From a bacterium (lineage in GTDB: Bacteria; JALSQH01), in NCBI GenBank assembly GCA_027004335.1, contig JALTID010000004.1, forward strand, positions 1 through 15,923: a DNA stretch of 15,923 bases. The letters run 5' to 3'. The notes under the pieces are model-generated. The model worked only from the letters and a program-made list of their open reading frames with translations. It did no database searches and was not told the origin of the DNA. Below, piece by piece: positions 1 through 6,501 of the stretch. Made by a program: the position numbers and the translations under genes. The stretch's first letter is position 1. Each line of letters begins with the position of its first letter.

Positions 1-19
1 GGAGAAAAAAAACATTCCA

Positions 20-1096
20 ATGATGGAAGATGGAGGAGGAGGAGAAAGAAATAAAGAGAAGGCTCTTGATTACGCTATTACAACGATAGAAAAGCAATTT
101 GGAAAAGGATCAATAATGAAATTGGGGGGGGCAGAACTTCCAAAAGTAGAAGTTATCTCCACTGGTTCTCTGGGACTTGACACAGCCCTTGGAGTTGGGG
201 GATTTCCAAGGGGGAGAATTATTGAAATATATGGCCAAGAGGCTACAGGGAAAACCACTCTCGCTCTTCATGCTATTGCTGAAGCTCAGAAGAATGGAGG
301 CATTGCAGCATTCATAGATGCTGAACACGCCCTTGATGTTTACTATGCAAAAAAACTCGGGGTTCAGATCGATCCTCTTCTCATCTCCCAGCCAGATACG
401 GGGGAGCAGGCTCTTGAAATCGCAGAAATTCTAATTAGAAGCGGAGCTGTGGATGTCATCGTGGTTGACTCAGTTGCTGCCCTAACACCAAGAGCCGAAA
501 TTGAGGGAGATATGGGAGAATACCAGATCGGCCTGCAGGCAAGATTAATGTCACAGGCTCTTAGAAAACTAACTGCCACAGTTTCAAAATCCAATACCAC
601 ACTTATTTTCATCAATCAAACAAGAGTAAAGGCAATTGGAGGAAGTTATTATGGACCATCGGAAACAACAACAGGTGGGACAGCATTAAAATTTTATTCC
701 TCTGTAAGAGTGGAGGTGAAAAGAATTTTATCAATTAAAGAGGGTACCGACAACACGGGTAACAGGATAAGGGCAAAAGTCGTAAAAAATAAATTAGCTC
801 CCCCCTTCAGGGAAGCGGAGTTTGACTTAATGTATGGAGAAGGTATCAGTAAAGAAGGAGAGATCCTTGACATAGGGGTAAACATTGGCATTATAGAAAA
901 AAGCGGCTCATGGTACTCCTATGAAGGAACAAGGCTTGGACAGGGAAGAGAAAATGCAAAGAAATTTCTAAAGGAAGATCCTGATCTGGCCAGAAAACTG
1001 GAAAATCTTATCCGTGAACACTCTGGACTCGCTCCACTTCCTGAGACAAAGGAAGAAGAAAAAGAACCTGAGGTGAAAGATGGTGGAATTAAATGA
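20..1096 (+). CDS. recA: RecA recombinase
   Basis: ATP-dependent strand-exchange protein that coats single-stranded DNA, drives homologous recombination and triggers LexA cleavage in the SOS response. The 358 residues match the usual 340-360. The N-terminal helix carries [20 protein letters not shown] (about 14-33). Walker A is GQEATGKT (72-79), Walker B is [12 protein letters not shown] (144-155), and the TTTGG stretch and ALKFYSSVR follow (217-230). The C-terminal domain ends in a charged tail (343-358). Loop L2 (about 201-215) reads [15 protein letters not shown] and appears two residues longer than the common IRMKIGVMFGNPE pattern. ATGs at 20 and 23 are both possible starts; a GGAGA lies at 1-5, rather far upstream. 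Residues 5-8 are four Gly encoded by a purine-rich GGA repeat. Upstream control, such as a LexA box, lies outside the window. The stop overlaps the pilT start. Confidence 0.97.
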   Translation: MMEDGGGGERNKEKALDYAITTIEKQFGKGSIMKLGGAELPKVEVISTGSLGLDTALGVGGFPRGRIIEIYGQEATGKTTLALHAIAEAQKNGGIAAFIDAEHALDVYYAKKLGVQIDPLLISQPDTGEQALEIAEILIRSGAVDVIVVDSVAALTPRAEIEGDMGEYQIGLQARLMSQALRKLTATVSKSNTTLIFINQTRVKAIGGSYYGPSETTTGGTALKFYSSVRVEVKRILSIKEGTDNTGNRIRAKVVKNKLAPPFREAEFDLMYGEGISKEGEILDIGVNIGIIEKSGSWYSYEGTRLGQGRENAKKFLKEDPDLARKLENLIREHSGLAPLPETKEEEKEPEVKDGGIK

Positions 1097-2255
1097 CATT
1101 CTTAAAATAGCTCTGAGAGCAGGTGCCTCTGACATCCATCTCAAAGCGGGATTACCCCCGACCTTCAGGATCAACGGTAAACTCGTTCCCTATAAAGATG
1201 CCAAGAGACTTACCCCTGATGAGATTAACAGAATGGCTCTGGGTATAATGAGTCCTATACAAAAAGAAGATTTTAAGAGGAATCATGAGCTTGACCTTGC
1301 TTACGGTGTACCTGGGCTTGGACGTTTCAGAGTAAATGTTTTTCAGCAGAGGGGCACCATAGGAATAGTCCTCAGGGTAATTCCCTTTGGTGTAGCAACA
1401 TTTGAACAATTAAACTTACCCTCTGTTCTTGAAAAGATAGCAGACTACGAAAGGGGGCTCATTCTTGTAACAGGAACAACGGGAAGTGGTAAATCAACAA
1501 GTTTAGCCGCCATGATTGATTATATAAATAGCAGAAAAACCAAGCATATAATAACAATTGAGGATCCCATAGAATTTCTTATCAGGGACAAAAGAAGTAT
1601 TGTTAATCAGAGAGAAGTTGGTACTGATACACTATCTTTTGCAGTGGCTCTTAAAAGTGCTCTTCGTCAGGATCCAGATGTAATAATGGTTGGTGAAATG
1701 AGGGATTTTGAGACAATAGAAACAGCATTAACAGCAGCAGAAACAGGACACCTTGTTTTAAGCACTCTTCACACCCTTGATGCTACAGAGACAATTAACA
1801 GAATAGTGTCTGTTTTTCCCCCCTATCAGCAAAAACAGGTCAGGCTACAATTGGCAGCAGTTTTGAGAACAGTAATTGCTCAGAGGCTTGTGCCACGGGC
1901 GGATGGGAAAGGAAGGGTGCCTGCACTGGAAATAATGATTGTAACACCAAGGATAAAAGAATTAATCATTGACAAAGATCGGACAAGAGAAATTCCAGAT
2001 GCCATTGCAAAGGGACATCTTTCATATGGAATGCAAACTTTTGATCAGTCATTGATGTTTTTATATAAAAAAGGATTAATTACTTTTGAAGAAGCTCTTA
2101 GACAGAGTTCTAACCCCGACGATTTTAAACTGAGAGCCAGTGGTGTTTCAGGAACCAGCGATGCTGGATGGACAGATCTGGAAGCGGAAATGTCGGAGGA
2201 AGAAGGGAAAGACAAGGGAGAGGGTGGAAGCGATTTCGATTTTGACAAATTCTAA
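1080..2255 (+). CDS. pilT: Type IV pilus retraction ATPase PilT
   Basis: Cytoplasmic hexameric secretion-type ATPase that depolymerises type IV pili, powering twitching motility and, in competent bacteria, DNA uptake. The N-terminal PAS-like domain has the PilT signature [13 protein letters not shown] (15-27). Walker A is GTTGSGKST (132-140). Walker B is [15 protein letters not shown] (195-209) with catalytic Glu206. The His box is [10 protein letters not shown] (223-232). The C-terminal motif [17 protein letters not shown] (307-323) resembles the AIRAG region that separates PilT from PilB/GspE. After about residue 350 there is a low-complexity Gly/Ser/acidic tail of some 40 residues, making it longer than many PilT proteins. 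ATG 1080 follows AGGTGA (1071-1076) closely; GTG 1083 is an alternative start. The first 17 nt lie inside recA, suggesting translational coupling. No other pilus genes are visible, so this is not a pil cluster. Confidence 0.95.
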   Translation: MVELNDILKIALRAGASDIHLKAGLPPTFRINGKLVPYKDAKRLTPDEINRMALGIMSPIQKEDFKRNHELDLAYGVPGLGRFRVNVFQQRGTIGIVLRVIPFGVATFEQLNLPSVLEKIADYERGLILVTGTTGSGKSTSLAAMIDYINSRKTKHIITIEDPIEFLIRDKRSIVNQREVGTDTLSFAVALKSALRQDPDVIMVGEMRDFETIETALTAAETGHLVLSTLHTLDATETINRIVSVFPPYQQKQVRLQLAAVLRTVIAQRLVPRADGKGRVPALEIMIVTPRIKELIIDKDRTREIPDAIAKGHLSYGMQTFDQSLMFLYKKGLITFEEALRQSSNPDDFKLRASGVSGTSDAGWTDLEAEMSEEEGKDKGEGGSDFDFDKF

Positions 2256-2276
2256 ACCAAACTCAGACAGATAAAA

Positions 2277-4937
2277 ATGGTTAAAAAAAGAAGTGGGAAA
2301 GAACTGAGAGAGTTATTTTTACACTATTTTGAGGAAAAAGGCCATACAAGAATTACAAGCTCTCCCCTTGTCCCCTACGACGATCCTTCTCTCCTTTTTA
2401 CCAATGCTGGAATGGTCCAATTTAAAAGGGTTTTCTTAGGAGAAGAAAAAAGGAGTTATACCAGAGCAACCTCATGCCAGAAATGCCTGAGAGTTGGAGG
2501 AAAACATAACGATTTAGAAAATGTTGGGCACACCGCGAGACATCATACTTTTTTTGAAATGCTGGGGAATTTTTCCTTTGGAGATTACTTCAAAAGGGAT
2601 GCAATTATTTTTGCATGGGAATTTCTAACTGAAATAATTGGACTGGAAAAAGATAAGCTATATATAACCATTCATGAAAAAGATGATGAAGCTTTTGAAA
2701 TATGGGAAAGAGAAATTGGGATCTCCCCTGAGCGAATATACAGAATGGGAGATAAAGACAATTTCTGGGCAATGGGAGAAACAGGACCATGTGGACCCTG
2801 TTCTGAAATAATTTATGATCAGGGGAAAGATTTCCCATGTCCTCCTGGTGAAAACTATGTTGGAGGTAATTGCGACAGGTACCTTGAATTGTGGAACCTC
2901 GTCTTTATGCAGTACAACAGAGACGAGAAGGGGAATCTCTCTCCTCTCCCACGGCCAAGTATTGATACTGGAATGGGACTTGAAAGACTCGCTGCTGTGG
3001 TACAGGGAGTCAGAAATAATTTTGATACCGACCTGTTTTATAGGATCATTTCAAAAATTGAGGAGCTAACCGGTACAGCATATGAAGAAAATGATGAATC
3101 AGATATAGCTATCAGGGTAATAGCTGATCATTCAAGATCAGTCTCCTTTCTTATTGCAGATGGGATCCTGCCATCAAATGAGGGAAGAGGATATGTTCTC
3201 AGAAGAATCATTAGGAGAGCTCTAAGATATGCAAGAAAATTAGGTATGAAAAAACCATTCTTCTATCAGGTGTGTGAAGAGGTAGTTAGGGATTATGAAG
3301 ATATCTATCCTGAATTGAAAAAAGCAGCGTCTCTGATCACTCAGGTTGTGAAAGGAGAGGAGGAGAGGTTTGGTGAAACCCTTGAAAAGGGACTGAAACT
3401 TTTTGAAGAAGAGATGGTGATCCTTAAAAATAGCAATTCAACTATTATCCCAGGTGACTTTGCCTTCAAATTATACGACACCTATGGATTCCCTCTGGAC
3501 CTAACCCAACTAATTGCAAGAGAAAATGGTTTTGATGTGAATATTAAAGGCTTTAACTTAGAAATGAAAAAACAGAGAGAAAGGGCAAAAAAAGCGTGGA
3601 AAGGATCAAAGGAAGCGGATGAGAGAAATATCTACGCATCGGTTATGAACGAAACAGGGGCAACAGAATTTGTTGGATATACCACACTCAAGGCAGAAGG
3701 GATCATAAAATATCTCATCCGGGATGGAAGAGCTGTGAAAGAGGTGAAAAAAGGAGAAGAATTTGAAATGATTACCTCTGTTACTCCATTCTATGGAGAA
3801 TCAGGTGGTCAGGTAGGCGATACCGGAATTCTTAAAAATGAAAGTGCCGATGGTGTGGTACTGGATACCCAGAAGCCTATTCTGGGACTCATTGTCCACA
3901 AAGCGAAATTAAAACACGGCACTCTGAACAAAGGAGATACCATCCTTCTTGAGGTGAATGAGCAGAGAAGAAGAAATATTATGGCTAATCATACTGCAAC
4001 TCATCTACTACACAGGGCATTAAAAAATATTCTTGGGGAACATGTTAATCAGTCAGGTTCTCTTGTGGGACCTGATTATCTCAGATTTGACTTCACCCAT
4101 TTTTCTGCAATTAAACCTGAAGAATTGAGGGCTGTTGAAGAGGAAGTAAACGGGAAAATTTTTGAGGCAATCCCAGTAAAAGTTGATGTCATGCAATACC
4201 AAGAAGCGGTATCCTCTGGAGCTGTTGCCCTTTTTGAGGAAAAATATGGAGAAACTGTGCGGGTAATTTCGGTGGGAGATTACAGCAGGGAACTGTGTGG
4301 CGGTACTCATGTTTCAAACACCTCCCATATAGGTATTTTTAAAATAATCAGCGAATCAGCAGTAGCAGCAGGCATAAGGAGAATTGAAGCAGTAACCAGA
4401 GGAGGAGCATATAGATATTTTGCCACCCTTCACGAAGATGTAAGGGAACTATCCCATATTCTTAATGTTTCGGAGAAGGAGCTTAAAAACAGAGCTAAAA
4501 AACTCCTTGAAAAAATAAATCAGCAGGAAAAGGAAATTGAGTTACTGCAGAGCAAGATTCTTTCACTTCAGCTTGAAGGACCATCCTCTTCACCATTAGA
4601 AGAAGAAATAAACAAGATAAAGTTTGCAGCAAGAAGGATTGATTCCTCATCTGATAAGGAGTTAAAATCAGCCCTTGATAAAATGAGGGCAAAGATAGGA
4701 AGTGGTATTGTTACTGTGGGTGGGAATGTAAAGGGCAAGGGAGTTATTTTTATTGCTGTCGGTAAAGATTTAATAAAAAAATTTAATGCGGGGGAGCTGG
4801 TGAGAGAAATTGTTCCTCTACTTGGGGGAAGAGGTGGAGGTAGCCCCACCTTTGCTCAGGGTGGGGGAAAAGATCCTGATAAAATCGAAGATGCTTTCCA
4901 GAAATTGAGAGAAATAATAAAAGAAAAGAGCTCTTAA
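2277..4937 (+). CDS. alaS: Alanyl-tRNA synthetase
   Basis: Class II aminoacyl-tRNA synthetase that charges tRNA-Ala and clears mischarged Ser/Gly. It has 886 residues, as is usual for the bacterial enzyme. The catalytic domain shows LFTNAGMVQFK (40-50), TRATSCQKCLRVGGKHNDLE (62-81), HHTFFEMLGNFSFGD (89-103), and motif 3 SIDTGMGLERL (228-238). The editing domain has HTATH (572-576) and CGGTH (674-678), which supply the zinc ligands. A coiled segment at about 730-765 leads to the C-terminal DHHA1-type domain, with GGRGGGSPTFAQGGG at 850-864. It starts 21 nt after pilT with no strong Shine-Dalgarno sequence, and probably belongs to the recA-pilT transcript. Its stop codon directly abuts that of the convergent response regulator gene. 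Confidence 0.98.
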   Translation: MVKKRSGKELRELFLHYFEEKGHTRITSSPLVPYDDPSLLFTNAGMVQFKRVFLGEEKRSYTRATSCQKCLRVGGKHNDLENVGHTARHHTFFEMLGNFSFGDYFKRDAIIFAWEFLTEIIGLEKDKLYITIHEKDDEAFEIWEREIGISPERIYRMGDKDNFWAMGETGPCGPCSEIIYDQGKDFPCPPGENYVGGNCDRYLELWNLVFMQYNRDEKGNLSPLPRPSIDTGMGLERLAAVVQGVRNNFDTDLFYRIISKIEELTGTAYEENDESDIAIRVIADHSRSVSFLIADGILPSNEGRGYVLRRIIRRALRYARKLGMKKPFFYQVCEEVVRDYEDIYPELKKAASLITQVVKGEEERFGETLEKGLKLFEEEMVILKNSNSTIIPGDFAFKLYDTYGFPLDLTQLIARENGFDVNIKGFNLEMKKQRERAKKAWKGSKEADERNIYASVMNETGATEFVGYTTLKAEGIIKYLIRDGRAVKEVKKGEEFEMITSVTPFYGESGGQVGDTGILKNESADGVVLDTQKPILGLIVHKAKLKHGTLNKGDTILLEVNEQRRRNIMANHTATHLLHRALKNILGEHVNQSGSLVGPDYLRFDFTHFSAIKPEELRAVEEEVNGKIFEAIPVKVDVMQYQEAVSSGAVALFEEKYGETVRVISVGDYSRELCGGTHVSNTSHIGIFKIISESAVAAGIRRIEAVTRGGAYRYFATLHEDVRELSHILNVSEKELKNRAKKLLEKINQQEKEIELLQSKILSLQLEGPSSSPLEEEINKIKFAARRIDSSSDKELKSALDKMRAKIGSGIVTVGGNVKGKGVIFIAVGKDLIKKFNAGELVREIVPLLGGRGGGSPTFAQGGGKDPDKIEDAFQKLREIIKEKSS

Positions 4938-5318
4938 TTACTCTTCCTTTAAAATCCTTGAAATAACCTGTTTAAGTTCTCTGGTAGTAAATGGTTTTGT
5001 GAGATAATCAATAACTCCTGTGAGCTCTTTAAACTTTTCTCCTACCTTATCGCCCTTGGAAGAAATCAAGATTACGGGAATATCTGCTGTCTCAGGATCC
5101 GCCTTAAGCATCTTAGTAAAATGATATCCATTGATATTTGGCATAACAAAATCCGTGATGACCAGATCAGGATGCTCTTCTTTTGCTATTTTAAAACCCT
5201 CAGCCCCTGATCTTGCAACAACAACTTCATACCCCTCAATTTCAAGAAAAGTTCGGAGTGTACTAACTACAGCTGCACTATCATCAACAACCAGAATCTT
5301 CTTTTCAAATAACATCAT
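4938..5318 (-). CDS. Single-domain (CheY-like) response regulator
   Basis: A stand-alone phosphoacceptor receiver of 126 residues with no output domain, so it probably acts by binding a partner protein. All receiver landmarks are present: the acidic pair Asp12-Asp13 in ILVVDDS, phosphoacceptor Asp56 in LVITDFVMPN, Ser86/Ser87 in VILISSKG at the conserved Thr/Ser position, and Lys108 in LTKPF. No histidine kinase gene is in the window, so the partner is unknown. It follows the redoxin gene after only 11 nt and may be read through from it. The region before the ATG pair (5318 and 5315) lacks a Shine-Dalgarno sequence but has a TATAAT five bases upstream, so a leaderless message is possible. A role in motility (CheY or PilG/PilH-like) is conceivable given pilT nearby, but that is only inference. 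Confidence 0.9.
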   Translation of the reverse strand: MMLFEKKILVVDDSAAVVSTLRTFLEIEGYEVVVARSGAEGFKIAKEEHPDLVITDFVMPNINGYHFTKMLKADPETADIPVILISSKGDKVGEKFKELTGVIDYLTKPFTTRELKQVISRILKEE

Positions 5319-5323
5319 ACATA

Positions 5324-5329
5324 ATTATA
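5324..5329 (-). promoter_or_regulatory. Candidate -10 element (TATAAT) for the response regulator gene
   Basis: On the minus strand an exact TATAAT follows the TAG stop of the redoxin gene directly and ends five bases before the ATG at 5318. A start site 6-7 bases downstream would fall on or next to the start codon. The -35 position has only a weak match (TGGAAG, 17 bp spacing). It could be a chance AT-rich match. Confidence 0.35.
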
Positions 5330-6415
5330 CTAAATTAACTGGCTGTCTTCCAGATATCTTACAATTTGAGGTTCAAGCCTCGTTCTGGGCATCGCTCCCA
5401 CAATCTGATTCACAAGCTCACCATTCTTAAAGATTAAGAGAACTGGAATAGATCTAATGCGGTATTTATTGGCTGTAATGGGATTATTGTCCGTATCCAG
5501 TTTACCGAAAGTAATTTTTCCCTGGTAATCTTTTGCCATCTCCTCCACAATAGGAGCTATCATCTTGCACGGCTGGCACCATTCAGCCCAGCAATCAACT
5601 ATGAGGAGAGGATATTTTTTTATCGCACCTTCAAAATTATCATCGGTTAAAACCACGGGATGATCGGGGTTATCCACCAGTTTAGCTGCCTCCCTCATAG
5701 CTTCTTCCATCTCCCGAAGAGCCTTTTTAACATCCTCAGGATCAGCCCCATATTCAAGTATCTGTTTAACAAAACTGGTCTCAGGTTGAACTCCTATTGT
5801 TATTGAGTCCGGGTCATCATTTATTACCTGTTCCGGGACCGATCTTACCCTCCATCTGTTGGAGAGCTCCATGTTCTCCTCAGCTTCAACACAGATAGCC
5901 TTAACAAATCCATTTGTAGCTATAGCAATTCTATTATCCAAAAGAACCTGCTGTGGACAGTATGGGCAACTGGGAGTTACAAAACACGCTACTGTTACAG
6001 GCTTTTTTAGATATTTCAGGAGAATTTCAGATGTCTTGGATAGTCCAGGTTTCTCCTGAGAAACCTGAATTACAGTATCTATAAATGCGGAGGCTTCATA
6101 CCCTGCTGGAGCACCCATATATTCAATAAGATACCCCTCATCCCATCCAATATGCACAGTGGGGGACATCTTCACATCTCTTTCCTTTGCCTCAGCATCA
6201 ATTGTGCTGTATTCATTAACTTTTATTTTTCCATCGGCAAGCTCAGCAAGCTCATGAATAAACTGAAGAGTAAAATTTGTATACTCAAGAGCAGGTCCAA
6301 CTGTTGCTAATCTGTTGGCAAAAATATCTATGGTTACAGGCTTTTTAAGCTCACCCTTAAATCTTTCCAGGATATAGTGTCTTGATTCTGCATCAATAAT
6401 TCTCTCGCCATTCAT
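5330..6415 (-). CDS. Three-domain thioredoxin-fold redoxin (PDO-like plus thioredoxin fusion)
   Basis: Predicted cytoplasmic thiol-disulfide oxidoreductase of 361 residues with three thioredoxin folds in tandem and no signal peptide or membrane segment. Domain 1 (about 15-120) keeps a cis-Pro-like SPT (84-86) but has no cysteine pair. Domain 2 (about 130-225) has CPYC (150-153), as in the C-terminal unit of protein disulfide oxidoreductases and glutaredoxin-like proteins, and cis-Pro194 followed by Glu. Domain 3 (about 255-358) is a classical thioredoxin with WCQPC (279-283), cis-Pro324 in RSIPVLLIFKNGE, and an extra Cys275 where thioredoxins usually have Phe. Domains 1 and 2 together look like a two-fold PDO whose first site has decayed. 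The start has a strong SD and its own promoter. The response regulator gene follows 11 nt downstream. The electron donor (thioredoxin reductase or other) is not visible here. Confidence 0.85.
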   Translation of the reverse strand: MNGERIIDAESRHYILERFKGELKKPVTIDIFANRLATVGPALEYTNFTLQFIHELAELADGKIKVNEYSTIDAEAKERDVKMSPTVHIGWDEGYLIEYMGAPAGYEASAFIDTVIQVSQEKPGLSKTSEILLKYLKKPVTVACFVTPSCPYCPQQVLLDNRIAIATNGFVKAICVEAEENMELSNRWRVRSVPEQVINDDPDSITIGVQPETSFVKQILEYGADPEDVKKALREMEEAMREAAKLVDNPDHPVVLTDDNFEGAIKKYPLLIVDCWAEWCQPCKMIAPIVEEMAKDYQGKITFGKLDTDNNPITANKYRIRSIPVLLIFKNGELVNQIVGAMPRTRLEPQIVRYLEDSQLI

Positions 6416-6425
6416 TTCTGATTTG

Positions 6426-6432
6426 CCTCCTT
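6426..6432 (-). promoter_or_regulatory. Shine-Dalgarno site for the redoxin gene
   Basis: AAGGAGG on the minus strand, 10 nt before the ATG at 6415, fixes that start. It is one of the strongest ribosome binding sites in the window. Confidence 0.85.
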
Positions 6433-6456
6433 CAGGAATTTCTTTTGTGATTATTG

Positions 6457-6485
6457 ATTTTATAATATTTTATTATTTTTGTCAA
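6457..6485 (-). promoter_or_regulatory. Sigma70-type promoter for redoxin and response regulator
   Basis: On the minus strand, an exact TTGACA (6480-6485) and TAAAAT (6457-6462) are separated by 17 bp of AT-rich DNA. Initiation near 6450 would give a leader of about 35 nt containing the AAGGAGG. It lies 16 bp after the mfd stop codon, with no hairpin terminator between them, so the downstream pair can be transcribed separately from the upstream operon and also by read-through. Confidence 0.75.
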
Positions 6486-6501
6486 GAATTCGCCTTTCAC
6501 T

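Noticed and set aside
2815-3069. Plus-strand 84-codon frame inside alaS
   Set aside because: It is a different frame of a fully conserved alaS region, has no ribosome binding site and no recognisable protein motif.
4568-4849. Minus-strand 93-codon frame, Pro/Leu/Ser-rich, opposite alaS
   Set aside because: Its composition is that expected from the complement of Gly- and Lys-rich alaS codons, and no start signal precedes it.
6486-6501. Intrinsic terminator between mfd and the redoxin promoter
   Set aside because: The stretch is only 16 bp and forms no stem with a following U tract.
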